Part shown: positions 7,709 to 15,817 of the stretch, one piece after another | How positions within the stretch are numbered: position 1 is the stretch's first letter | Layout: every line of letters begins with the position of its first letter | Source: Parasutterella secunda | GTDB taxonomy: Bacteria; Pseudomonadota; Gammaproteobacteria; Burkholderiales; Burkholderiaceae_F | DNA length: 64,000 nt | Reading direction: 5' to 3' | Assembly (NCBI RefSeq): GCF_023336895.1 | Contig: NZ_JAMBLT010000003.1 | Span: 62,001-126,000, forward strand | Made by a program: the position numbers and the translations under genes | Notes under the pieces: model-generated | What the model saw: the letters and a program-made list of their open reading frames with translations, nothing else | Told to the model about the DNA's origin: nothing | Databases searched by the model: none

Positions 7709-9871
7709 TTAGTTGAATCCAATCGGACGCTTATGATGATGCCCCTCTTTTGTTTCGCATTCTTTCTCAAGTCCCTTCAGTAACGCCTCAGGCGTTCTAA
7801 GGGGATTAAACCGAGACTGGTGCATAAGCGTTGCAAAATCACCGGGCGTCAAAGAACGCAAATTGTCCACCGCTTCTAAAATACGGTCGTCAATAAAGCT
7901 GTCTGGGCAAATCTTTTCACAGTACCGTTTAAAAAGAATTTTGGATTTCTTTGCATCCAGATAATCAAACTTCACCTTTAAATCAAAGCGACGCAAGCAG
8001 GCGTCATCCATGGCATCCAAGGCATTGGTGGTTGCCACAAAAATGCCTTCAAAGTTTTCAATTTGCGTGAGCATTTCATTGACTTGAGTGATTTCCCAGC
8101 TATAGTTTGCTCCGGAGCGTTTTTGCAAAAAACTGTCAGCTTCGTCCATGACCAGAATGGCATTTTCTGTTTTAGCTTCTTCAAACGCAGCGGCAATTTT
8201 CTTCTCGGTCATACCCACAAAACAATCCAAAAGATCGCTGCAGCGCTTCACGATCACTCGCTTGCCAAGAACACGTCCGAGGTAGTGTGCCCAAGCCGTT
8301 TTCCCAGTACCGGGAACGCCGTAAAGGCAAAGACGGGCACTGAGTGACTCCGAAATCCCCTGAGCCACTTGTGCTAAGTCATAGTCCGCTGTACTCAGTG
8401 CGGGATCATACAGCTCCTCGTCATCCGGTCGGCTACTCAATTGCACGGGGCGAATACCCATGGAGATAAGACTGGCATTTAAGTGTGTGAAGAAATGCTT
8501 TTGCATTTCCTCTTTTGAAGTCGAGATAGTCGAGATTACCTTGGCCGTGCGGTCAATCACGGCCGGAGCAATGTCGTTTCTTTGAGCAATGCAATGAATT
8601 CCAGCAGGTAACAGGAAGGCGCCTGCTTTGTTTTCAATGATTTTTTGACGTTGCTTTTCAGGTGGCACCGGGACTTCAAGGCAAAAATCAAAACGGCGAA
8701 TATAGGCCGGATCCATCGCCTGGATGGAATTGGTAATCCAGATAACGGGCGTTTGATTGTTTTCCAAGACTTTATTGGTCAAGCCCTTATTTTGTTTTTC
8801 ATTACCTTTGGCCGATAGGGTGGCCAAGAAGGGGGTGGCTCCGAAGTTTTTAAATAAATCCTGCGCCTCGTCAAAAACCAAAATCGCCGAGGGGTTGTTT
8901 TTGAGTTGAGAAAGATTGAACATTAAGCAACTCATGCGGTCGTTAACGGCGTCTCCCTCCTCATCAACGACAGGCACTTCAAAAAGGTCAGCACCAATGT
9001 CTTGAGCGATGGCCCGACTCAGTTCACTTTTTCCGGTTCCCGGCGGACCGTAAAGAAGGATATTGATTCCGCTTTTTTGAGTCTCTCGAGCCTTGCGCAA
9101 ATATTGCACTAAAAGCGGCAGATTGGGCGAGAGGTACGAAAAGTCTTCGAGCGTGAGTTGACTTTCTTTTCCCTTGACCAGTGACATCGCCAGCAGATCA
9201 TGCAATTTTTGATGAGGGTAGACCAGTTTAGCGGCCAAATCCGGATCAAGGATGAGGTAGTACTCAAAATCTCGGGGATCCTCATCGATGCGAACCAGAC
9301 GATTTTGCATGAGAGCGCCGCTCTTAGATAAGGCTTTATAGAGTGTTTCGTAACCGCAATCGCAGATGGTAGATAAAAAGTCGCTGATGAGTTCTCGATA
9401 GGTAATAAGGTCAGCTTTCTTGTTTTTTAAGATATTGAATAGATCGAGACAGTTGAATTGATTGAGTTTAATGACCGCAAGAAAAATCAAAATACTTTTT
9501 TCGGCCTCATTTAAGCCAAACGTTTTTGCCAAAAGCTCGACATTGGCTTTTAGATTGTCAGGGACAAGGGGAGGGTTTTCTTCAAACGCTTGGTATTTTT
9601 TCATTAAAAGCGAATAAATCTTGGCCTGATTGTCCGCTACTTTTTTCGTCTTTTTGATTTCATCCGGTGTTAATTGTTCAAGTTCAGGCAACCCCAGGAT
9701 TTTGCTCCACTTCACTTGTTCAAAGTTGTATTCAACTTTATCGTTGTAGCCGCAGGTGACATTTTTCCAAAGGTCACGATACAGAAGAATAGACAGGAAA
9801 AAGAACTGGTAGAGACGAAACACGGTTTCGTCAAACGTTTGATGGCTGGCGTTGAGATTGCACTTAAACAT
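7709..9871 (-). CDS. Large protein with two AAA+ ATPase domains
   Basis: A 720-residue protein with an N-terminal region of about 250 residues without a recognised fold and two AAA+ modules. The first has Walker A YGPPGTGKSE near 273-280 and Walker B LVFDEAQD; the second has YGVPGTGKTA near 515-522 and Walker B LVMDEADS, each followed by an arginine-finger-like RRFD motif. It resembles tandem AAA proteins of the CDC48/SpoVK group but with a private N-domain, so it probably remodels a protein or RNP target. AGAGGAA precedes the ATG. A strong regulon promoter element lies 49 bases upstream, which links it to rtcB. Target unknown. Confidence 0.8.
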   Translation of the reverse strand: MFKCNLNASHQTFDETVFRLYQFFFLSILLYRDLWKNVTCGYNDKVEYNFEQVKWSKILGLPELEQLTPDEIKKTKKVADNQAKIYSLLMKKYQAFEENPPLVPDNLKANVELLAKTFGLNEAEKSILIFLAVIKLNQFNCLDLFNILKNKKADLITYRELISDFLSTICDCGYETLYKALSKSGALMQNRLVRIDEDPRDFEYYLILDPDLAAKLVYPHQKLHDLLAMSLVKGKESQLTLEDFSYLSPNLPLLVQYLRKARETQKSGINILLYGPPGTGKSELSRAIAQDIGADLFEVPVVDEEGDAVNDRMSCLMFNLSQLKNNPSAILVFDEAQDLFKNFGATPFLATLSAKGNEKQNKGLTNKVLENNQTPVIWITNSIQAMDPAYIRRFDFCLEVPVPPEKQRQKIIENKAGAFLLPAGIHCIAQRNDIAPAVIDRTAKVISTISTSKEEMQKHFFTHLNASLISMGIRPVQLSSRPDDEELYDPALSTADYDLAQVAQGISESLSARLCLYGVPGTGKTAWAHYLGRVLGKRVIVKRCSDLLDCFVGMTEKKIAAAFEEAKTENAILVMDEADSFLQKRSGANYSWEITQVNEMLTQIENFEGIFVATTNALDAMDDACLRRFDLKVKFDYLDAKKSKILFKRYCEKICPDSFIDDRILEAVDNLRSLTPGDFATLMHQSRFNPLRTPEALLKGLEKECETKEGHHHKRPIGFN

Positions 9872-9896
9872 ATTCTTCCTCTTTTTCTTGAAAGGA

Positions 9897-9927
9897 AGTG
9901 TATGGACTTAAACATCATTTAATGATG
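9897..9927 (-). promoter_or_regulatory. Regulon promoter element for the double-AAA gene
   Basis: On the minus strand: CATCATTAAATGATG (9927-9913, a near-perfect inverted repeat), 10 bases, then TACACT (9902-9897). The repeat centre is 49 bases before the ATG at 9871. Confidence 0.65.
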
Positions 9928-9945
9928 TATACAAAAAGGTTTGCT

Positions 9946-9975
9946 GCAAAAAAAGCCGCCCGAAAAATCGGGCGG
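9946..9975 (-). terminator. Rho-independent terminator of the transporter gene
   Basis: On the minus strand CCGCCCGA and TCGGGCGG (9975-9956) form a perfect 8-bp stem with a short loop, followed by CTTTTTTT. This closes the leftward M20-peptidase/transporter operon. Confidence 0.9.
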
Positions 9976-10008
9976 AAAAGCCTTGCTTGAAAGGAAACTT
10001 CGGTTGGA

Positions 10009-11388
10009 TCAGACCAAGGTGCAAGACATGATGTAAATAACCACAAAAGCGGTCAGCATTGGAAGGGCCGAGCGGCGAACAATTTCAAACGGAGAAATGT
10101 CCGCAAGACCCGCGGCGGCAATAACACAGCCGGCGATGGGGCTCATGGAGCGGATGCAGCCGGAAGACAATTGCATACCGGTGAGCATCCACTGAGCGTT
10201 GCCGCCCACTGTTTGACAAATGCCGGGGATCATCGGCGCAAAACTAAAGAACGCGGCGTTACCGGAACCCATCACAAAAGTGCACAGGCCAACGATCAAG
10301 AACATGATCGTATAGACGATGAGGTAGCCGCTGCCTAAGTTACTGGCCGCTTCAATTAACGTCTGGATACCACCTGAGCGTGTTAAACCGGCCGCAAATG
10401 TTTCGGCGCAGACAATCAAAACGACGGTTGAGGAAAAGATCTTTCCCATGCCTTCGAAGAAGGTTTTAATGTAGGCAAAAGATGTTTTGATATCCTGGCG
10501 AACGGCGCAGTCAATGACAAAAGTGATAACCATTGAAGCCATGACGGCATTGATGATGTCAAGCTTGATGCCTTTGTAGACCAGCGGAGAAAAAATAAAC
10601 AGAAAAACCAATGGCACCAATGGGAAAATTGCGTAAAAGCCTGGAGCTTTTTCACTTTTATCTGCATCGGACAAATCTTTGGCAATGAAGTCAGCTTGTG
10701 TAATACGGCCGCTCGCTAAATCTTTCTTATCCAGATACTGCTGCACAAAGTAGTGCACGATACAGACAATAATCAAAGTAACCGGTGCGATGACAAGTTG
10801 GTAATCCACGAAAATGTTCATTACGTGAATGCCGGTCAATTTACTGGCTACCAAGTTGTTGGCACCAAGAGGACTGATGCCGAAACCACCGGTCATCACA
10901 ACGGAAGCACAGGCGGCTTGGCGGCTGACACCGGCGCTTAGCATAAGCGGGTAGACCGTGACCATCATTAAAATGGCCAAACCCACGGCTGATCCCAGCA
11001 CCACATTTAAGCATTGACCGACAACGTAGCCCAACACCATGATGATATAGGGGGAATTGATGAGAGACATGGGGCGAGTGCAAACATGAACCAGTGCGCT
11101 CGTGGCTCCGATCTTATTCATGTAGTAGCCGAAGCCGCCAATGATCATGATGTTCATGCCAAGGCCGCCGGCGCGGGATTGCAAAAGGCCTCCGAAAATT
11201 CCCAGAATGTCGAAACCGATAAAGCCGGTGACTTTTTTACCGGTTGCCACCGGATCTCCGGAGATCGCCGCCACGATGGCGATCGTCACGATGCCCACCA
11301 CGAACAAAGACCATGCTGGATAGAATTTTTTGACGATCAACCAGCAGATGACCGCGACCGAAATGAGTACGATAAAAACACCAGTCAT
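10009..11388 (-). CDS. DcuC-family C4-dicarboxylate transporter
   Basis: A 459-residue membrane protein with about a dozen hydrophobic helices. The segment SRAGGLGMNIMIIGGFGYYM and SLINSPYIIMVLGY match the conserved DcuC core (RGGDLGM, INSPY). In enteric bacteria DcuC moves succinate and related acids during anaerobic growth. The start at 11388 is chosen because a GGAG site sits seven bases before it; an ATG at 11406 has its ribosome site too far away. The gene follows the M20 peptidase gene after a 44-base gap and is probably co-transcribed, so here the cargo may be an amidated or peptidic compound processed by that enzyme rather than plain succinate. Confidence 0.8.
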   Translation of the reverse strand: MTGVFIVLISVAVICWLIVKKFYPAWSLFVVGIVTIAIVAAISGDPVATGKKVTGFIGFDILGIFGGLLQSRAGGLGMNIMIIGGFGYYMNKIGATSALVHVCTRPMSLINSPYIIMVLGYVVGQCLNVVLGSAVGLAILMMVTVYPLMLSAGVSRQAACASVVMTGGFGISPLGANNLVASKLTGIHVMNIFVDYQLVIAPVTLIIVCIVHYFVQQYLDKKDLASGRITQADFIAKDLSDADKSEKAPGFYAIFPLVPLVFLFIFSPLVYKGIKLDIINAVMASMVITFVIDCAVRQDIKTSFAYIKTFFEGMGKIFSSTVVLIVCAETFAAGLTRSGGIQTLIEAASNLGSGYLIVYTIMFLIVGLCTFVMGSGNAAFFSFAPMIPGICQTVGGNAQWMLTGMQLSSGCIRSMSPIAGCVIAAAGLADISPFEIVRRSALPMLTAFVVIYIMSCTLV

Positions 11389-11432
11389 GGTTGTCTCCGA
11401 AAGCATTAATGGTGGTGCTTCACTCCTTACGA

Positions 11433-12695
11433 TTATTCCCGCTTAGGCAAAAGGGGTTTAAATCCCTCGCAACCGACAAGTCCCAAGGCTGTCAGGATAA
11501 GTAGTTGGGGCCCCAAATGAATATCCACTTTGTCGAAGTATTCGTGGATCGTGTGGCATTTGTGTTGTATGCCGCCCGATGAGAGACAGGTAGCCGGAAT
11601 GCCCATGCTGACCGGAGCGTTGGCATCGGTTGAAGAGACGCCGTAGTTTGTCAGTTCTTGTCCTAAAGCTTTCAAAGAAGAACGGGCCACTTGCAATACG
11701 GGGCAGTCATCGGGGCGCATGCCGGCTGGACGATTACCAACATTTTCTTTTTTCCAATGAACCTGTTTAGCAGGATCTGTGATAGACCAAAGGGCATTTT
11801 CTTCGGCGACCGCTTTATCAAAACAGGCCAAAATTTCAGACTCGACCTGAAGGAGTGCTTCATTGTTGACACTTCTCATGTCGATTTCCACAGAGCAGGA
11901 AGGGGCGATGGAGTTGACACTGGTGCCGCCTTGAATTGTGCCGATCGTGAAAGTTGTTTTCGGATTGATGGGTGTTTTGATATGAGCGATCATGTTGCCG
12001 GCAATGCACATGGCGTGAATGGCACTGGCGACCTCACCGAAGTTGGCGTAGGAATGACCGCCGGGACCTTCGATGGTGATACGGTAGCGGTGAGAACCAA
12101 CGGCACCCTTCAATATGCGCCCAATTTCGGTGTTATCAATAGCGATAAAGCCGTCAATTTTGTGAGTGGCAACAAAGTATTTCGAGCCCCGAATATCGCC
12201 TAAGCCTTCTTCTCCAACGGTGGCGACGAAATAAATATCCCCTTCGGTGTGTATATCCGCTTCATTCAAAGAGCGGATGATTTGCAAAAGTGCTCGAAGT
12301 CCTGAGCAATTGTCACCGATTCCGGGCGCGAAGTAGCGGTTTCCTTCTTGTCTGACTGTCACGTCCGTGGTGGCCGGGAAAACGGTATCCATGTGTGCGC
12401 CGATGGCAAGAACCGGTCCATTGCCTTTCCCGGGACGAAAGCCGATAACGTTGCCGATGTCATCGGTTGTGACGTCTGATAGTCCGTAAGCCTTCATTCG
12501 GCGGACAATCTCTTCGGCGCGCAGCGCTTCTTGAAAAGTCGGCGCGGGGATTCCACATAACTCAACCTGCTCCTTCATTCCGAGCTCGGCTTCGTCAAAC
12601 GCGATCTGAAGAGCCCGTGTCACTTTGGCTGAGTCTTTGAGAGTTTTAACTGATAAGTAAGTCTCTTGGTCTAGTTGTGGAATCCCCGTTTGCAC
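11433..12695 (-). CDS. M20-family zinc peptidase/amidohydrolase
   Basis: A 420-residue cytoplasmic M20 metallopeptidase of the PepT/ArgE superfamily. Zinc ligands and catalytic residues are visible: GAHMDT (H101, catalytic D103), GIGDNCSG (D128) and the catalytic pair VGEEGLGD (E162-E163). The central dimerisation (lid) domain follows near 200-310. Members hydrolyse di- or tripeptides or N-acyl amino acids. It is the first gene of a leftward unit with the DcuC-like transporter, divergent from a GntR regulator, a layout that suggests substrate-induced uptake and cleavage of one small molecule. The precise substrate cannot be read. Confidence 0.82.
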   Translation of the reverse strand: MQTGIPQLDQETYLSVKTLKDSAKVTRALQIAFDEAELGMKEQVELCGIPAPTFQEALRAEEIVRRMKAYGLSDVTTDDIGNVIGFRPGKGNGPVLAIGAHMDTVFPATTDVTVRQEGNRYFAPGIGDNCSGLRALLQIIRSLNEADIHTEGDIYFVATVGEEGLGDIRGSKYFVATHKIDGFIAIDNTEIGRILKGAVGSHRYRITIEGPGGHSYANFGEVASAIHAMCIAGNMIAHIKTPINPKTTFTIGTIQGGTSVNSIAPSCSVEIDMRSVNNEALLQVESEILACFDKAVAEENALWSITDPAKQVHWKKENVGNRPAGMRPDDCPVLQVARSSLKALGQELTNYGVSSTDANAPVSMGIPATCLSSGGIQHKCHTIHEYFDKVDIHLGPQLLILTALGLVGCEGFKPLLPKRE

Positions 12696-12780
12696 GACAG
12701 CTCCCCCTTAGGATTTTGTTGTGTGGCATCAGTCTAGTTTCCACCAATAGCGCAAGGCAATACAAAAGGTCTATCATTAA

Positions 12781-12792
12781 TCATATATATGA
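12781..12792. promoter_or_regulatory. Candidate GntR operator
   Basis: TCATATATATGA is a perfect 12-bp palindrome in the 114-base gap between the divergent M20-peptidase and GntR genes, which is where an autoregulated operator would be expected. It differs from the regulon element described elsewhere in this window. Confidence 0.35.
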
Positions 12793-12809
12793 ATTTAACG
12801 AGGATCGTT

Positions 12810-13565
12810 ATGCAAACCCTCTCTCGCGTTAACCGTCAGCCGCTTTACCAACAAGTTCGACAAATTTTGTTAAAAACTATTCAATCCGGGGAATGGAAGC
12901 CCGGAGAAAAAATTCCGATTGAGCCCGTTTTGGCGCAACAGGTGGGAGTGTCCATTGGAACATTGAGACGAGCGGTTGAGACACTTGTCAATGATGGAAT
13001 TTTGCTCAGGCGTGAAGGGGCCGGAACATTTGTAAGGACTTATCGCGATCAAGGTTATTGGAATGCTTTTCAAATTTTTAGAAATTTAGATGGACAAAAT
13101 AGGGGAAGTCGTGGTCGCTTGGTGACATTTGAAGTCACGAGCGATGTTGATGAGAAAATTCTTTCAGCCCTGCATTTGTCAAAAGGACAAGAAGTTATTC
13201 ATATTGTTCGGCACTGGATCAGCATAAAAACGGGGACCGAGGAGATCGTATCCATTGATGAAAGTTTTTTAGTTAAAGAAAAATTCAGCAAATTCACCTT
13301 GGACTACTTTTTAACGCATTTCCGAACCGGTGAATCTTTCTACGAGTTTTTTGATAGGGAATTTAATGTGGTTATTCTCAGTCAGAAATGCGCCGTGCAT
13401 TATGAATGTTTGGACCAGGAAAGGGCGGCAAAGTTACATGTCCCGGAGCATTTTGAAGCCTTATGTACTGAAAGACTGTCTTTGACCTTCGGTTATGAGC
13501 CGGTTGAGTATCGAATTAACCGTGGCCGAGTGGATGTGACAAAGGTATTTTTCGATCTCAGTTAA
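12810..13565 (+). CDS. GntR-family regulator with UTRA ligand domain (HutC type)
   Basis: About 251 residues from the preferred start at 12810, which has a GAGG site seven bases upstream; an earlier in-frame ATG at 12789 has none. The N-terminal 70 residues are a winged helix (QPLYQQVRQILLKTIQSGEW, then VSIGTLRRAVETLVNDGIL, the GntR signature). The rest is a UTRA-like effector domain. It is divergent from the peptidase/transporter unit and most likely controls it in response to the transported compound. Its own gene may share the palindrome at 12781-12792. Confidence 0.82.
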   Translation: MQTLSRVNRQPLYQQVRQILLKTIQSGEWKPGEKIPIEPVLAQQVGVSIGTLRRAVETLVNDGILLRREGAGTFVRTYRDQGYWNAFQIFRNLDGQNRGSRGRLVTFEVTSDVDEKILSALHLSKGQEVIHIVRHWISIKTGTEEIVSIDESFLVKEKFSKFTLDYFLTHFRTGESFYEFFDREFNVVILSQKCAVHYECLDQERAAKLHVPEHFEALCTERLSLTFGYEPVEYRINRGRVDVTKVFFDLS

Positions 13566-13647
13566 TGGCAAAAAATTTCCGTTCAAAAAGGCTTGACGGT
13601 ATTAAGCTTAATAACAGGATAGGAAAATACAGAATAAGGAGCACAAC

Positions 13648-14046
13648 ATGCCGCAAATGAGAAGTTTGGTTTTTAAAAATGGGGCGCTTTACGATGGTAT
13701 GGTTTCTTCGAGCCGCATGCTTTGCCATATCGATGGCGACAAACTCTACGAGGGAACTATTACCTCGTCGTCTAAAGCGTTATGCACCATTAAGAACGGA
13801 AAAATCTATCAAGGAACGATTGTTTCGTCTTCAAGGCAGCTGGGATTAATTGATGATGGGAAAGCTTATAAGGGAACCATCAAATCCTCTTCAAGAGTGG
13901 TGCTGAGCTTCAAGAACGGGACGGTATACAGAGGCGGAATTGTTTCTTCAAGCAAAGCCATGGGTAGCATCAAAGGAGCTGAATACCTGGATGAGGCTTA
14001 CTTGGCCGCCATGATCCACTTTTTCGTTGAACCGATTTTTATGTAG
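13648..14046 (+). CDS. Small beta-repeat protein with five similar units
   Basis: A 132-residue protein made almost wholly of a repeated unit of about 21 residues, pattern IKNGKxYxGTIxSSSRxLxx: the units begin near LVFKNGALYDG, HIDGDKLYEG, TIKNGKIYQG, LIDDGKAYKG and SFKNGTVYRG. The geometry recalls MORN or five-fold beta-flower proteins, so I predict a small closed beta structure; the ligand is unknown. The start is supported by AAGGAG. A TTGACG at 13593-13598 may be a -35 element, but I do not see the regulon element that marks its neighbours. It sits between the GntR gene and an ADP-ribosylglycohydrolase. Confidence 0.65.
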   Translation: MPQMRSLVFKNGALYDGMVSSSRMLCHIDGDKLYEGTITSSSKALCTIKNGKIYQGTIVSSSRQLGLIDDGKAYKGTIKSSSRVVLSFKNGTVYRGGIVSSSKAMGSIKGAEYLDEAYLAAMIHFFVEPIFM

Positions 14047-14052
14047 CTTTCA

Positions 14053-14083
14053 CATCTTAAACTGAAACTTATCCTGCTAGTTT
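14053..14083 (+). promoter_or_regulatory. Weak regulon promoter element for the first ADP-ribosylglycohydrolase
   Basis: CATCTTAAACTGAAA (14053-14067), 10 bases, then TAGTTT (14078-14083), with the centre 51 bases before the GTG start. The fit is four mismatches from the best repeat. An alternative -10, TATCCT, lies at 14070-14075. Confidence 0.35.
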
Positions 14084-14110
14084 CTCAGAAAAAGAGTAGG
14101 AGGAAGTCTT

Positions 14111-14902
14111 GTGCTTGGAGCCATCGTCGGTGATGTGGTGGGCTCTCGTTTCGAATTAGCGAGTCTTCAATCGAAAGAGTTTTCGTTTTTTGCACCGGAT
14201 TGTCATATTTCTGACGACACGATTTTAACGTTGGCTATTTGTCAGGCTTTTCTTGACTGTCGTGGGGACTACAACCGGTTGTCTTTGCAGGCGGCTGCCC
14301 AACTTAAAGCTTTTGCTCTTAGATACCCAAGAGCGGGCTATGGCTCCAAATTTTTAGTCTGGATGCTAGCTGATGTCAGTGAGCCTTATGGCAGTTTGGG
14401 AAACGGCTCGGCTATGCGGGTGAGTCCCTGTGCGATGGTTGCCAGAAGTTTGGAAGAAGTTAAAAAGTTTTCCTATGCGGTAACCGCCGTGACCCATAAT
14501 CACCCCGAAGGCTTAAAGGGAGCTGAAGCCATCGCGGTTGCAGCCTTCTTGGCAAAAGAAAAACGGTCTAAAGCGGAAATTGGACGATACGTCCAAGATC
14601 ATTATTATCCGATGGACTTTTTGATTGATGAAATCCGCCCTCACTATCAATTCGGCAATACCTGCCCTCGGACGGTTCCTTTTGCCATAAAAGCCTTTTT
14701 GGAGTCGGATTCTTTTGAAGACACTATCCGCACGGCGATTAGCTTAGGAGGCGATACCGATACGTTGGCCGCGATGGCAGGCAGTATTGCCGGTCTTTAC
14801 TATGGTATTCCAGACGCCATCGCTCAGAAAACGCAAACGTATCTAGATCCTTATTTGTCAGGCGTTCTCAGACAGTTCGAAGAAATGTATACGGTCATTT
14901 AA
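14111..14902 (+). CDS. ADP-ribosylglycohydrolase (DraG/ARH fold), copy 1
   Basis: A 263-residue enzyme of the ADP-ribosylhydrolase family, which removes ADP-ribose from proteins or small molecules using two magnesium ions. Metal-binding motifs are present: SDDT at 34-37 and GGDTDTLAA near 212-220, plus the early GAIVGDVVGSRFE. The start is GTG with AGGAGG seven bases upstream. A paralogue lies on the opposite strand at 15818-16594, with one unknown gene between them. The neighbourhood (sirtuin, RtcB, AAA proteins) suggests a role in reversing a stress-linked ADP-ribosylation; no ADP-ribosyltransferase is evident in the window. Confidence 0.88.
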   Translation: MLGAIVGDVVGSRFELASLQSKEFSFFAPDCHISDDTILTLAICQAFLDCRGDYNRLSLQAAAQLKAFALRYPRAGYGSKFLVWMLADVSEPYGSLGNGSAMRVSPCAMVARSLEEVKKFSYAVTAVTHNHPEGLKGAEAIAVAAFLAKEKRSKAEIGRYVQDHYYPMDFLIDEIRPHYQFGNTCPRTVPFAIKAFLESDSFEDTIRTAISLGGDTDTLAAMAGSIAGLYYGIPDAIAQKTQTYLDPYLSGVLRQFEEMYTVI

Positions 14903-14905
14903 AAC

Positions 14906-14936
14906 ATTCATAAAATGAAGCATGGTCGATCATAAT
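14906..14936 (+). promoter_or_regulatory. Regulon promoter element for the acidic-tail gene
   Basis: ATTCATAAAATGAAG (14906-14920), 10 bases, then CATAAT (14931-14936); the centre is 48 bases before the ATG at 14961. It begins three bases after the stop codon of the preceding hydrolase gene, so the gene has its own promoter. Confidence 0.65.
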
Positions 14937-14960
14937 TTTCTCATCGAAAAGGAGAACGCC

Positions 14961-15761
14961 ATGCGCAGAAAATTAGTGGATCAACGCTACAAGTTGCCTT
15001 ATTTTGTCGCTAATCCGATCAGTCGGATTGGCGAACCGCAAGCCAACGAAGATGATGTGGATACGGCCGCTGAAATCATTACGAATTATCTTCAAACGGA
15101 TCACGATGGTTATGTCCGTCCGCTCCATATCCTGGTGTGCGGTGCGAATCCGCGAGCGGTCAAGGCGGTTGTTGAAAGAATGACCTATTGGCAAGACGAC
15201 TTAATTTACCGCGCAGATGCCTCTTGTGTTGACGACGACTTGGGCGATGTGTTGCAGCAGCACAAAATTATTGTGTTGGATCTGATGGAGAATGCCTTCG
15301 GTTGCGAGTGTCCGTACATGTTGGGTAAACGCGGTGTTCTTATTTGGATGATGCCGCCGGGGGAAGAGGCTGATAAATTGGAGGCGGACTATCGGATTGA
15401 TGTTAAAGATTTGTCCGCAGGGGAAAAACGTCAATGTCTTAAAGTTGCAACCGGTTTGCCGTTTTTTGTCATCGATCAACTTCTCGACAGCGACAAAGAT
15501 GTTTGGCAAATCGAAGAAATGCTGCAATTAATCAAGACAGGTCCTTATGAACCTAAAGATTTGGACTTTATCGGACGTCTTTTCCGGGTCTCTTTATCCG
15601 CCTATGATTGGCTCGAAGATCATGAAGATGAAGAGTTCGATGATGAAGACGATTTGGGCGATGAAGATGATTTGGATGATGAAGATGATTTAGATGGAGA
15701 GATGGAAGATAGGGTAGATGAAAACGAAAAAGAAACGTCAGAAGTTAAGCCAGAGCAGTAG
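14961..15761 (+). CDS. Unknown protein with long acidic tail
   Basis: About 266 residues from the start at 14961, which has AAGGAG six bases upstream; the earlier in-frame ATG at 14922 overlaps the predicted promoter spacer and is rejected. The middle part has alternating beta/alpha character (RPLHILVCGANPRAVKAVV, then KIIVLDLMENAFGC), like a Rossmann-type or P-loop-derived domain but without a recognisable nucleotide motif. The last 45 residues are a run of Asp/Glu with repeated DEDDL units, unusual in bacteria outside nucleic-acid mimics and chaperone-like proteins. I do not recognise the family. It lies between the two ADP-ribosylglycohydrolases and carries the regulon element. Confidence 0.65.
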   Translation: MRRKLVDQRYKLPYFVANPISRIGEPQANEDDVDTAAEIITNYLQTDHDGYVRPLHILVCGANPRAVKAVVERMTYWQDDLIYRADASCVDDDLGDVLQQHKIIVLDLMENAFGCECPYMLGKRGVLIWMMPPGEEADKLEADYRIDVKDLSAGEKRQCLKVATGLPFFVIDQLLDSDKDVWQIEEMLQLIKTGPYEPKDLDFIGRLFRVSLSAYDWLEDHEDEEFDDEDDLGDEDDLDDEDDLDGEMEDRVDENEKETSEVKPEQ

Positions 15762-15787
15762 TTCCATCTGTTATTGAAGCAATCGTT

Positions 15788-15807
15788 AGGGGCAGAAATT
15801 TGCCCCT
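15788..15807. terminator. Terminator between converging genes
   Basis: AGGGGCA (15788-15794) pairs with TGCCCCT (15801-15807); ATTTTT follows on the plus side. It ends the acidic-tail gene transcript and may also serve the converging hydrolase gene. Confidence 0.65.
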
Positions 15808-15817
15808 GACGTCATTT

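Noticed and set aside
9897-9927. Heat-shock (sigma-32) promoter explanation for the shared element
   Set aside because: Neither CTTGAA nor the CCCCAT -10 type is present; the hexamers look like ordinary TATNNT.
13582-13616. Regulon element before the beta-repeat protein gene
   Set aside because: The half-sites and 10-base spacing do not fit; only a TTGACG-like -35 is visible.
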